Shown in pieces: positions 8,414 to 16,056 of a stretch of 64,000 nucleotides of DNA. The translations under genes and the position numbers were made by a program. The stretch's first letter is position 1. Every line of letters begins with the position of its first letter. The stretch is from a virus. The notes beneath the pieces are model-generated. The model did not search any database. It worked only from the letters and a program-made list of their open reading frames with translations, and had not been told where the DNA came from. The stretch lies in the IMG/VR virus record IMGVR_UViG_3300008448_000002, positions 124,001 through 188,000 of that record. One strand, 5' to 3'.

Positions 8414-8438
8414 CAATATTTTAGTTAATTGTTATTAT
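8410..8438 (+). promoter_or_regulatory. Strong sigma70-like promoter, leaderless transcript
   Basis: TTGACA (8410-8415), 17-nt spacer, TATTAT (8433-8438). The ATG at 8445 lies at the expected +1. There is no Shine-Dalgarno, so translation would begin on a leaderless mRNA. Confidence 0.65.
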
Positions 8439-8444
8439 ATTTAA

Positions 8445-9662
8445 ATGTATAAAATAGTAAGAAATCCTAAATTAGATTTTACTGGAAAAAGTTACAAGGA
8501 TTCTGTCCCTAATCTACATAAATATCCAGCAACGATGATTCCCCAACTAGGAATGGAACTTTTAAAAGAGTTTCCTACTAACAAGGGAACATTACTCGAC
8601 CCGTATTGTGGTTCTGGCTCATCCTTTGTTGCCGCATTGAAAAATAATTATAGTATCATAGATGGATACGATTTAAATCCTTTTGCCACCTTAATTTCAA
8701 AAGTTAAGTTTACTTTATTGGACGTTGATAAATTACAACAAGTTAAAATGGATTTTATAAAAAGATTACATGATAAACAAAAATATCTAAAAACTTATCC
8801 ATTACACGAGTTTCCGCACATACATTTTTGGTTTTCTGTAGATGTCATCAGTAAATTATCCTTACTAAAGATGTGCGTCAATGAAATAGAAGATATAAAC
8901 TATAGAAACGTATTTTCTTTGGCACTTGCCGAAACAGTAAGAAATAGTTCTTTTACTCGTCAAAACGAGTTTAAAATGTACAGGATTAAAAGTGATAAGA
9001 TTACAAGTTATGCTCCAGTGCCGTTTAAGATTTTTGAAAAAAGTATAAATGAAATTATAACAACATATTTGTCTCAATATCGTTATTTGTTGAAACAAGC
9101 AACAGTAAACATTGAAAATAAAGCATTCACACCAAAAGAAAATTATTATGATTGTGTATTGACATCTCCGCCATATGGTGACAGTCAAACAACCGTTGCT
9201 TATGGTCAATTTTCATTTTTTGCGAATGAATGGTTGGGAATCGAAAACGCAAGAGGCATTGATAAAGTATTGATGGGTGGAAAGAAAACAACCACTTTAT
9301 ATGATAAAGGTATCATTGGCAAGGATATAGAAAAAATCAATGATGTTAATCCAAAGAGAGCCTTAGAAGTTTCTTCATTTTATGAAGACTTGGAACAATC
9401 AATCGTTGATGTCGCAAAAAGTGTTAAACAAGGTGGAAAGATATTTTATGTAGTTGGTAACAGAAGAGTTTGTGACATACAACTACAAACAGACCAATTT
9501 ATAGCTGAAACCTTTTGTAACAATGGATTTGACCACATTGTCACTTATGAAAGAGCGTTATCTAATAAAGTAATGCCTTCGACTAATTCCCCTAGTAATA
9601 AGAAGGGAGTAGCCAAAGGCACTATGACACAAGAATTTGTTATTATTTCTCAGAAACAGTAA
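8445..9662 (+). CDS. DNA methyltransferase (TSPPY type, probably N4-cytosine or N6-adenine)
   Basis: A 405-residue amino-methyltransferase. The AdoMet-binding motif LLDPYCGSGSS is at residues 51-60, followed by an acidic end of strand 2 (DGYDLNP). The catalytic motif TSPPYGDS is at 240-247. A serine before PPY and the following DS are typical of N4-cytosine enzymes, though N6-adenine relatives exist. No restriction enzyme is adjacent, so it is an orphan enzyme, likely to protect phage DNA from host restriction. A consensus sigma70 promoter ends 6 nt before the ATG, suggesting early, leaderless expression. Confidence 0.85.
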   Translation: MYKIVRNPKLDFTGKSYKDSVPNLHKYPATMIPQLGMELLKEFPTNKGTLLDPYCGSGSSFVAALKNNYSIIDGYDLNPFATLISKVKFTLLDVDKLQQVKMDFIKRLHDKQKYLKTYPLHEFPHIHFWFSVDVISKLSLLKMCVNEIEDINYRNVFSLALAETVRNSSFTRQNEFKMYRIKSDKITSYAPVPFKIFEKSINEIITTYLSQYRYLLKQATVNIENKAFTPKENYYDCVLTSPPYGDSQTTVAYGQFSFFANEWLGIENARGIDKVLMGGKKTTTLYDKGIIGKDIEKINDVNPKRALEVSSFYEDLEQSIVDVAKSVKQGGKIFYVVGNRRVCDIQLQTDQFIAETFCNNGFDHIVTYERALSNKVMPSTNSPSNKKGVAKGTMTQEFVIISQKQ

Positions 9663-9713
9663 AAATATTCAATTATAGGTAGTCACAGTACCACTATTGC
9701 GACATTTTTACTG
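9657..9713. terminator. Inverted repeat between convergent genes
   Basis: Ten-base arms CAGTAAAAAT (9657-9666) and ATTTTTACTG (9704-9713) are separated by 37 nt, between the ends of the methyltransferase and the convergent nucleotidyltransferase. The A/T-rich arms could fold in either transcript. Terminator function is a guess because the loop is long. Confidence 0.3.
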
Positions 9714-10658
9714 CCCGTATAGCCCAAGAACATACGAATCCATCCATTCTTTATCAGATAGTAATGGCAATGTTGATTTTTCTTGTAACTCAACCAATAG
9801 GTCTTGATTTCTTTCTAACCATTCACTTACAATAGTATAATGAATTTTTCCTAATTTAACATCAAGAATGTGTTCTTTATCAGGGCAAGGAAAAGTAATA
9901 TGTCCAGTAGTTAATAATTCTTGCGCTTGATAGATTGCCCTAACAGCATGAGATACAGCTTTCCAATCTACATTGTCATTTTTCTCCGCTTCTAATGCCC
10001 GATTGCCGTATCCCATTAATGCTTTTTCAAAAACCATAATGGCAAAATCGGTTGGAGCATTAAACGCAATTTTCTTCCCACAACATTCAAAAAGAGTTAC
10101 CGCCAACCTATCGCCCTTGGCAGGTTCTTCATAAACGCGACTATGTTTCAATGTTTTGGTAAACTCTACTAATTCATCATTATACGGTGTAAGTTTTTCA
10201 TATTGAGAATGATTCTTAAAAAAAGTAATAACTTCTCTTAATTCTGAAATATAACTACCCTTTATGCCATACTTAGCACATTGCTTATTAATGTATCCAA
10301 TATATCCATGAATGTTCTTATTAAGGATTTTATCTTTATTTTGTAGGATATTAATCCATGTATTAGTGTGCTCAATCCAAAATTGTTTAGGTGAAAATAA
10401 CATATCTAGGGCAACCATTTGTCCTTCTTGTAACATTCTGAAAAATCCTCTTAGTGTAAAGATTTCAGTATCTACATCATTATTTGTATTTTTACCATTG
10501 TCAGAACCAGTAGAATATGTTAAACTCGTAACTGGAACTCTTCCAAGAATTATATCTTTTAATTCGGGAAGATAAATAGCTTTATAATCCGTATCGGATT
10601 GTTCGGTATTAGTCCCATAAAGGTGACTTCCAAATGTGGTTTTGAATAATGTTTTCAT
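9708..10658 (-). CDS. Predicted nucleotidyltransferase (COG3541-like)
   Basis: A 316-residue protein with the nucleotidyltransferase signature at the very N-terminus: FGSHLYGTNTEQSDTDYKAIY, giving G10-S11 and S21-D22-x-D24, followed by a third acidic strand (DVDTEIFTL). The remaining helical region is that of the large 'predicted nucleotidyltransferase' family found in phages and bacteria, whose substrate is unknown. It is not similar in sequence to the other nucleotidyltransferase at 5356. The ATG at 10658 lies at the expected +1 of a TTGACA-16-TATGTT promoter with no Shine-Dalgarno, so it may also be leaderless. Confidence 0.75.
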   Translation of the reverse strand: MKTLFKTTFGSHLYGTNTEQSDTDYKAIYLPELKDIILGRVPVTSLTYSTGSDNGKNTNNDVDTEIFTLRGFFRMLQEGQMVALDMLFSPKQFWIEHTNTWINILQNKDKILNKNIHGYIGYINKQCAKYGIKGSYISELREVITFFKNHSQYEKLTPYNDELVEFTKTLKHSRVYEEPAKGDRLAVTLFECCGKKIAFNAPTDFAIMVFEKALMGYGNRALEAEKNDNVDWKAVSHAVRAIYQAQELLTTGHITFPCPDKEHILDVKLGKIHYTIVSEWLERNQDLLVELQEKSTLPLLSDKEWMDSYVLGLYGQ

Positions 10659-10664
10659 GTTTGA

Positions 10665-10734
10665 AACATACCACTTAATTTTAATTTGTCAACATAAAAA
10701 TATTAGTTGACACACAGAAATAATAGTTTATTAA
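10665..10734. promoter_or_regulatory. Back-to-back sigma70-like promoters
   Basis: Minus strand: TTGACA (10692-10687), 16 nt, TATGTT (10670-10665), reading into the nucleotidyltransferase. Plus strand: TTGACA (10707-10712), 16 nt, TATTAA (10729-10734), reading into the transglycosylase. The two -35 boxes form an inverted repeat TGTCAAC/GTTGACA with 12 nt between, so both could be occupied or blocked by one regulator. Confidence 0.55.
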
Positions 10735-10762
10735 ACTATTTTAATTATAGAAAGGAAAAACA

Positions 10763-11254
10763 ATGAAAAAATCATTTGTTTTATCGCTTACTGCGTTTCT
10801 GTTACTTTTTCCAACAATAGGAAAAGCAGAAAATAATTGTTTTACTATCGCTTCTAAAGTGGCAGAAAAATATAATATTCCTGTTAAATATCTAAATGCC
10901 ATCATCAGTGTTGAGACTAAAGGATTACCTTGGTCTGTATCACATGATTTAGAAAAAGGAAAACAATTTAAAACTAAAGAAGAAGCTGTCAAATATTCCA
11001 AAACTTTAATTAATAGAGGATTTACCAATGTTAATATTGGTTGTACGCAATTAAATTGGAAATGGCATAAAAAAAGTGCTGGGAATAGTGTTACTAAATT
11101 ACTAGACCCATATACCAATGTCAAGTTAGCAGCAGAATATTTGGTATATTTAAATAAAAAAGAAAAATCTTGGATGAAATCGGCAACAGCTTATCATTCA
11201 TATACACCAAGATATAGAAATATATACAAACGAAAACTTTTAAAGTATATGTAA
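10763..11254 (+). CDS. Secreted lytic transglycosylase (VirB1/SLT-like)
   Basis: A 163-residue protein with a clear signal peptide: MKKS, a hydrophobic core to about residue 18, and a probable cleavage after GKA (residue 22). The mature part has the features of goose-lysozyme-like transglycosylases: catalytic Glu in SVETKG (E51), a GxxQ-type motif NIGCTQLNW, and AYHSYTPRY near the C-terminus. It would act in the periplasm on peptidoglycan. It is expressed from a sigma70-like promoter with AAAGGA before the ATG, not from a late promoter, so it may be an early cell-wall remodelling enzyme instead of the lysis enzyme. Two cysteines (C26, C94) could pair. Confidence 0.8.
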   Translation: MKKSFVLSLTAFLLLFPTIGKAENNCFTIASKVAEKYNIPVKYLNAIISVETKGLPWSVSHDLEKGKQFKTKEEAVKYSKTLINRGFTNVNIGCTQLNWKWHKKSAGNSVTKLLDPYTNVKLAAEYLVYLNKKEKSWMKSATAYHSYTPRYRNIYKRKLLKYM

Positions 11255-11277
11255 AAAGGGGGCTTTTAGCCCCCTTT
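11255..11277. terminator. Bidirectional intrinsic terminator
   Basis: Perfect 10-bp stem AAAGGGGGCT / AGCCCCCTTT with a TTT loop, then AATTTT on the plus side and an A-rich flank that reads as T-rich on the minus side. It lies between the convergent transglycosylase and repeat-protein genes. This is the most GC-rich hairpin in the intergenic DNA of the window. Confidence 0.85.
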
Positions 11278-11300
11278 AATTTTCGTATAATAGTTAATTA

Positions 11301-12578
11301 TTAAGCAGTTTCTAAACTTGCTTCTCCAGCAACTAACGCTGTACCTTGTGGTTTCCAAGTATAACGATTACCAGCAAAAGTTACCACAACATTTGAAGTA
11401 ATTTTTTTGGCATATTCTACGATACCCAATCCTGGTGTAATTGCCAATGTTGGAATAGTAGCATATGTGCCTCTAACAACAGGAGTAATAGCAGTAATTG
11501 TACCATTTACTAATGTGGCAGTAGCCGTTGCTGTACCAGCAGAGAAAGTAAGGGTGGGAGCAACCAGATAACCTGTGCCAGCACCAGTTACCGTAATAAC
11601 GCCAACTTCAAATGTCAAGTTGACTGTTAAGCCAGTTCCACCTGAAGGAGCGACAGTTGTAGCTGCGCCCGTGGCACTTGGAAGAGCCGTATAGTTTCCG
11701 AGGTTTACTAATGTCAAACCAGTTACGACACCAGAGGATACAGTGGCAACCGTGGCAGTAATACTAGTACCTGTTCCACCTGTTACTGTGATTACGTTAC
11801 CAACGGAATAACCTGTTCCACCAGCATTGACAGCGATTGTTTTTGCTCTCAAAGACACCGTTGCCGTGGCACCTGAACCTGAGCTTGTTGCCGTTAAGGT
11901 AACAGTAGGAATAGCAGCATATGTACCTCTCGTACCAACCGCAACCGCTGTAACAACGCCGTTTACTATAGTTGCTGTGGCTGTTCCGATGCCAGCAGAA
12001 AAACTAACTACAGGGGCAACAACATAATCTGCGCCACCAGCAGTTACCGTAATGTTTCCTAGTTGGAAGGTCAAGTTTACAGTAGCACCTGTTCCACCAG
12101 AAGGGGCAACAGTTGTAGCTGCGCCCGTGGCACTTGGAAGAGCCGTATAGTTACCAGCAGATGTAAGGGTTAATCCCGTGATTACTCCACCAGACACCGT
12201 AGCAACAGTAGCCGTAGCACTAGTACCTGTTCCACCTGTTACTGTAATAACATCATTGACCGAGTATCCTGTTCCGCCAGCATTGACGGCGATTGTTGCC
12301 ACACGCAAAGAAGCAGTAGCAGTAGCACCAGCACCTTGAGAGATACCATAAGGCAACACTTTTACCGTCATTTGACCTGCGGCAGCGGCAGTAGTATTAA
12401 CTAGAGCGCACTTGCTTGTTCCACCACTTGTTGTTACATTGTACTTATTAACACCCTTTTGGGCGATTACACTACCAGTTCTTGCTTGTGAATCACCAGC
12501 AACCCATGCGGTACATTGTAGTTGTTGACCCGCTGTTGCCAGCAAGCCTAATATTCTTTTATTAATCGGACGACCCAT
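11301..12578 (-). CDS. Repeat-rich virion protein (decoration or adhesin-like)
   Basis: A 425-residue protein starting at ATG 12578, where AAAGGA lies 9 nt upstream; an in-frame TTG or ATG further upstream is less likely. N-terminus MGRPINKRILG and C-terminus (FAGNRYTWKP) form a short frame into which two ~152-residue Gly/Thr/Ala beta-repeat units are inserted (for example TIAVNAGGTGYSVGNVITVT). The same unit occurs once more in the fibre protein at 29170-31086. A CATAAATA late promoter lies upstream at 12663-12656. These features fit a surface-exposed virion protein. The repeats are visibly more GC-rich than the flanking DNA. Confidence 0.65.
   Translation of the reverse strand: MGRPINKRILGLLATAGQQLQCTAWVAGDSQARTGSVIAQKGVNKYNVTTSGGTSKCALVNTTAAAAGQMTVKVLPYGISQGAGATATASLRVATIAVNAGGTGYSVNDVITVTGGTGTSATATVATVSGGVITGLTLTSAGNYTALPSATGAATTVAPSGGTGATVNLTFQLGNITVTAGGADYVVAPVVSFSAGIGTATATIVNGVVTAVAVGTRGTYAAIPTVTLTATSSGSGATATVSLRAKTIAVNAGGTGYSVGNVITVTGGTGTSITATVATVSSGVVTGLTLVNLGNYTALPSATGAATTVAPSGGTGLTVNLTFEVGVITVTGAGTGYLVAPTLTFSAGTATATATLVNGTITAITPVVRGTYATIPTLAITPGLGIVEYAKKITSNVVVTFAGNRYTWKPQGTALVAGEASLETA
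11653..12152. repeat. Tandem 456-bp coding repeat
   Basis: The two 152-residue units of the repeat protein are also repeated at DNA level. A 44-bp stretch is identical at 11653-11696 and 12109-12152, exactly 456 bp apart. This is recent enough to suggest ongoing gene conversion or unit-number change. Confidence 0.75.
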
Positions 12579-12655
12579 AATATATTTTCCTTTATATGAA
12601 GTTTTAATTTCTACGAGCACAATTGCTCATAAATCCATTGAATAGTGGATAATAG

Positions 12656-12663
12656 TATTTATG
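12656..12663 (-). promoter_or_regulatory. Late promoter match CATAAATA
   Basis: One mismatch to TATAAATA. The predicted start is near 12650, with a 72-nt leader to the ATG at 12578 of the repeat-rich virion protein. Confidence 0.5.
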
Positions 12664-12723
12664 AAAAATATTTTTGTATTGACAAATATTATAAGTATGC
12701 TACCATTTATAATGGAGAATATT

Positions 12724-12912
12724 ATGCTTGGAATCTTTAAATCAACTAAGAAAAAATATAGGGTTAATTTCTCTAATGGAAAGACTGTAATAGTAAAAAG
12801 TAAGTTATATACCGATGTTTTGAATAAATATCATAGTATTCCTATAGTTACTATTTGGTATCTTCCTTCTATCGGCGGCTCTGTTTGTATGTGTTATCGC
12901 CCCAATAATTAG
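12724..12912 (+). CDS. Small basic hypothetical protein
   Basis: A 62-residue protein, chosen to start at ATG 12724 because GGAG lies 7 nt upstream; an earlier in-frame ATG at 12661 would overlap the promoter region. TTGACA (12679-12684) with a weak TACCAT 16 nt downstream could drive it. The sequence (KSTKKKYRVNFSNGKTVIVKSK) is basic and beta-rich with no known motif. The last four bases overlap the convergent ART-like gene. Confidence 0.5.
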   Translation: MLGIFKSTKKKYRVNFSNGKTVIVKSKLYTDVLNKYHSIPIVTIWYLPSIGGSVCMCYRPNN

Positions 12913-13709
12913 TAAATAATATTTTTATATTGAGTGTGATTTTTAATTACCCAATTTACGACATCTTCAAAATCACCAGAAAAAACATAGTCTTTTTTTC
13001 CATATTGTGCCTTAACGCACCAATCACCTTCATCACAATTCGACTTTAATACAATTATATCGTTTGGTTTCACATCACTACCATTGAATATAATTTGTCT
13101 TTCTAAATCACCGCGATGAAATACTTCAATACCACTGTTTTGAAACATGACAGCATGTTTACCATACTTCGGTCTACTTCCTTGTTGGGCATTTATAGCA
13201 TCTCTTGATATGGGAATAAAAGCAAAGTTATAGCCACCGTCTTTTTTGTATTCTTTATTAAAATATGTTGTTAATCCCAATTTATTGATATCTTCTATAC
13301 CGTATTTAAAACCATTATCTTTTATACTTTGTGGTTCGTCAGTAAAATGAATCAACCAAGTATTTCTAGGTAGTAGTTTTTCTGTGCTTATTGAAGCATG
13401 TTTATATGTTGGCAAATCTTCGGGACTATATTGTTCTAAATAATTATAAACCTTTTTTTCAATTACTTTCTGAGTATCTTTATCAAACTTCATGAAATCT
13501 TCTGGTTCAAAGTTTTCATTAATATCACTAGAATCATCTATATTTTTATTATTAATATTTATTTTCTCGTTAAATTCTTCTAAAATGTAATCATTTTCAT
13601 AAATTATTTTACAAATCTCCCACCAGTAAGCATGATAGTCAAACTCTTCTTTTTTCATGTAATCAAGAAGATACTTATTGGGTTTGGTATAAAGTTCAAA
13701 TAATCTCAT
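12909..13709 (-). CDS. ADP-ribosyltransferase-like protein, candidate packaged protein
   Basis: A 266-residue protein. The C-terminal half contains WLIHFTDEPQSIKDNGFKYG (from residue 118), the 'xIHFT..xxxxIxxxGF' pattern that starts ART-fold and 2'-phosphotransferase-like domains, then LGLTTYFN, FAFIPI and a late QYGKKDYVFSGDF. The first ~110 residues are helical and acidic, beginning MRLFELYTKP, short and amphipathic like the other late MR-leader proteins here. GATAAATA at 13724-13717 predicts transcription starting 2 nt before the ATG with no Shine-Dalgarno. I rate the ART fold likely but not certain; a packaged role is inference. Confidence 0.6.
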   Translation of the reverse strand: MRLFELYTKPNKYLLDYMKKEEFDYHAYWWEICKIIYENDYILEEFNEKININNKNIDDSSDINENFEPEDFMKFDKDTQKVIEKKVYNYLEQYSPEDLPTYKHASISTEKLLPRNTWLIHFTDEPQSIKDNGFKYGIEDINKLGLTTYFNKEYKKDGGYNFAFIPISRDAINAQQGSRPKYGKHAVMFQNSGIEVFHRGDLERQIIFNGSDVKPNDIIVLKSNCDEGDWCVKAQYGKKDYVFSGDFEDVVNWVIKNHTQYKNIIY

Positions 13710-13716
13710 AATAATA

Positions 13717-13724
13717 TATTTATC
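13717..13724 (-). promoter_or_regulatory. Late promoter match GATAAATA
   Basis: One mismatch to TATAAATA. The predicted +1 is at about 13711, two bases before the ATG of the ART-like gene, giving a near-leaderless mRNA. Confidence 0.5.
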
Positions 13725-13733
13725 AAAAAATGC

Positions 13734-13762
13734 TTTACATTTTAGTTAAATAATGATACATT
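13734..13762 (+). promoter_or_regulatory. Possible sigma70-like promoter for the RNase H operon
   Basis: TTTACA (13734-13739), 17-nt spacer, TACATT (13757-13762). AAGGA precedes the ATG at 13782. The -10 is weak. Confidence 0.35.
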
Positions 13763-13781
13763 TACTCAATAAGGAAAATAT

Positions 13782-14369
13782 ATGTCAAAAAAGAAACGAA
13801 TTATCCCCTTTAAATTATGTCCTGGTAGTTGGGGATTAACAGGAAAAGTAAGAAAGTTAGCGGAAATTGAATATTATTATGGTGATAGTGAGGATAAAGA
13901 ATATCTCTTGTTGGAATTAGATAATGACAAGGATACACCAGAATACATAAAAAATAAATTAAAATTAGATAAAAAATATAAAAAAATATCTGATTATGAT
14001 TATGAAATAGAATCTTTATCTACCAAAATAACAGATAAGGATTCAAAAGAATACTTGCTTGAAAAGGCAGAAATAGATTTAAAACATAATGTAATTAAAG
14101 ATTATGAATACAGAAAAGAAATAGCTGATATTAATCACGAGGCATTTTTTGAAGTAATTAATGGTAAAATGGAACGCATTGATGGTAAATCAACAATGGG
14201 GTTTGAGTTAGAGTGGAACGACTATTTTGTTAATCATTTGATAAATGATGGATGGAAAGGGGCAACTCAAGAAGATATTGTCAACGCTTATTTTAGCGAA
14301 TTATGTAGGCAGATGTTGGCAGAAGATGAGTTTGAAGGCAGTAGTTTGGTAAACAGAGAAAGACCATAA
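13782..14369 (+). CDS. Conserved-looking hypothetical protein upstream of RNase H
   Basis: A 195-residue protein I do not recognise. It is strongly acidic/lysine-rich and mostly helical, starting MSKKKRIIPFKLCPGSWGL and ending LCRQMLAEDEFEGSSLV. Repeated 'KEYLLExxx' segments (residues ~40-105) suggest a coiled or bundle structure. The start has AAGGA 8 nt upstream. The stop codon directly abuts the ATG of the RNase H gene, so the two are co-translated. A role with the exonuclease is possible but not shown. Confidence 0.65.
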   Translation: MSKKKRIIPFKLCPGSWGLTGKVRKLAEIEYYYGDSEDKEYLLLELDNDKDTPEYIKNKLKLDKKYKKISDYDYEIESLSTKITDKDSKEYLLEKAEIDLKHNVIKDYEYRKEIADINHEAFFEVINGKMERIDGKSTMGFELEWNDYFVNHLINDGWKGATQEDIVNAYFSELCRQMLAEDEFEGSSLVNRERP

Positions 14370-15392
14370 ATGTCACATATTTTGATTGATTTAAGTAATT
14401 TAATACATAAGTGTAAATATGTTGTCAAGGGCGATGCTGAAACAAAAGCAGCATTGGCATTACACATTATCATTAATTCTATGATTAGTGCTTGGAATAG
14501 ATTTGACGGAACATTATTAGTAGTGTGTGCCGATTCGACATCGTGGAGAAACGACCATTACAAAAAGTATAAGGCAGCTAGAAGATTAAAAGCCAATTTG
14601 AGAACACCAAGAGAAATTGAAGAAGATGCGGTTTATTTTGATATGATGAATAAACTTGGTGATTTCTTAAGAGATAAGACAAACTGTGTTTTCTTGAAAA
14701 AAGATAGATTAGAAGCGGATGATTTGATAGCCGTGTGGATTAAGAATAATCCCGATAAGAAACATGTTATTGTAAGTGGCGATGGTGATTTCCATCAATT
14801 ATTGGCTAAAAATGTAAAGATATACGATAGCATTAAGAAAATCATTGTTTGCCATGATAAGGTTCTTAATGAAAAGGGTGAAAACCTTGAGTTTATCATT
14901 GATACTAAAGCTAAACTAAAAGTAAAAGAAGTTAATGAAGATTTTGTTCCTGATAGTAATTGGTATGAATGGGCATTTTTTATTAAGTTAATACGAGGCG
15001 ATATAAGTGATGGCATTGTTCCAAGTCATTCTGGGGCAAGATTAAAAGGCACAAAGGATAAACCAGGAATTACAGAGGCATTTGCCGATAGACATACTAA
15101 AGGTTGGGCATGGAATAATTTTATGCTACAACCAACCATATCATTCAATAATGATGATGAAGTTATTGCCGTAAAAGATGGGTTTAAATTAAATACATTA
15201 TTAATGGATTTAAACAATATTCCAGAGTCAATACTTATATTTGCCAATGAATACATAGAAGAACAAATGAAACAAGAAACAAAACGCAACATTGGTATTG
15301 AGTTTTTAAGATTTTGCGCCAAGCACAGATTAGATAATTTAGCAAAATATCCCGATAAGTACATCAACATGTTGAATACGAGGTTTAAATAA
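14370..15392 (+). CDS. rnh: 5'-3' exonuclease / RNase H, FEN-1 family (T4 Rnh-like)
   Basis: A 340-residue protein of the FEN/PIN-like family that contains T4 RNase H (305 residues). Metal-binding acids occur in order: LIDLSN (D7), VVCADST (D55), RLEADDLIA (E115, D117, D118) and VSGDGDFHQLL (D138, D140). The region after 190 (IRGDISDGIVP) is the helix-hairpin-helix that grips duplex DNA. The enzyme removes RNA primers from Okazaki fragments. It abuts the preceding gene, and the next gene's ATG overlaps its stop by one base, so it is central to a tight operon. Confidence 0.85.
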   Translation: MSHILIDLSNLIHKCKYVVKGDAETKAALALHIIINSMISAWNRFDGTLLVVCADSTSWRNDHYKKYKAARRLKANLRTPREIEEDAVYFDMMNKLGDFLRDKTNCVFLKKDRLEADDLIAVWIKNNPDKKHVIVSGDGDFHQLLAKNVKIYDSIKKIIVCHDKVLNEKGENLEFIIDTKAKLKVKEVNEDFVPDSNWYEWAFFIKLIRGDISDGIVPSHSGARLKGTKDKPGITEAFADRHTKGWAWNNFMLQPTISFNNDDEVIAVKDGFKLNTLLMDLNNIPESILIFANEYIEEQMKQETKRNIGIEFLRFCAKHRLDNLAKYPDKYINMLNTRFK

Positions 15393-15844
15393 TGCCAAAT
15401 ATTGTAAAAGTTACAGAAAACTCATGGTTAGTTCGGGCGAGCACTCAAAACATGAGTGGATTACTACAAAAAAAGAATGATGATATTTATTTCCTGACGA
15501 CAACACATAGTGAAAAGTTCGATAATTTTAATGATTTTGAAGATTCGTATGGTAAAATAAAGATTGTTGATAAATCTATATCCAATGAAGATATTATTGT
15601 TGAGATTAATGGATATACTGTAAAACATAAAGATGTTATCATTATTGACGATGGTGATATACCCCTGTATAAGAAAACAGAAACAAGTGATATTGTCTAT
15701 GCGGCGGGATATTGGTTAGTAGAATTTGCGAGTGGATGGGTTAAGGTTTTATGTCCTAAAACAACTACTTTAACAGAAAACGAGTTTAAAGGTCCTTATA
15801 AAACAAATCTTGAAGCGGCAAAAGAGTTGTCTAACCTGCGCTAA
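15392..15844 (+). CDS. Hypothetical protein, 150 residues
   Basis: Unrecognised protein, translationally coupled to RNase H (TAATG overlap). Residues ~1-100 alternate short beta strands (WLVRAST..SGLLQKKNDDIYFLTT; VEINGYTVKHKDVIIIDDGD), and the C-terminus has the pattern AAGYWLVEFASGWVKVLCPKT, a small beta-barrel look. The last helix (KTNLEAAKELSNL) resembles those of short DNA- or RNA-binding phage proteins. No catalytic motif. Confidence 0.6.
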   Translation: MPNIVKVTENSWLVRASTQNMSGLLQKKNDDIYFLTTTHSEKFDNFNDFEDSYGKIKIVDKSISNEDIIVEINGYTVKHKDVIIIDDGDIPLYKKTETSDIVYAAGYWLVEFASGWVKVLCPKTTTLTENEFKGPYKTNLEAAKELSNLR

Positions 15845-15852
15845 ATATCATT

Positions 15853-16056
15853 ATGAACATCGAAGAATACAGAAAAAAGATAGTACTTGCTAATAAAACC
15901 AAAGGTAGGGAATTGAGACTTACAATAGAAGAGGCAAATTTGCTATTAGCAGAAATACTTTCTATTATCGAAAAGGAAAGAAATTATCTGTTGAAAATAA
16001 CAGAATTACAAAGTAACATGAATAAAAATAGCGTAATAACAGGCGGAGAGTTTTAA
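15853..16056 (+). CDS. Small coiled-coil protein
   Basis: A 67-residue, highly charged protein predicted to be two helices (RELRLTIEEANLLLAEILSI, then a Leu/Ile-spaced helix). No obvious Shine-Dalgarno precedes the ATG; translation probably relies on coupling to the gene ending 8 bp upstream. Its stop overlaps the ATG of the phosphoesterase gene by one base. Function unknown. Confidence 0.5.
   Translation: MNIEEYRKKIVLANKTKGRELRLTIEEANLLLAEILSIIEKERNYLLKITELQSNMNKNSVITGGEF

Noticed and set aside
8865-9209. Minus-strand open frame of 114 codons in the methyltransferase gene
   Set aside because: Shadow of a gene with intact motifs; low-complexity Ile/Phe/Cys composition.
10741-11124. Minus-strand open frame of 127 codons opposite the transglycosylase
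   Set aside because: The plus-strand gene has a signal peptide, ribosome-binding site and promoter; the antisense frame has none.
11827-12027. Short open frames antisense to the Gly/Thr repeats (also 29516-29716 and 29846-30169)
   Set aside because: Val/Pro/Ala-rich frames are a by-product of the GC-richer repeat codons.
11301-12578. Periodic repeats as a possible CRISPR array or mobile element
   Set aside because: The period is 456 bp, in frame and coding; there are no short spacers, cas genes or transposase.
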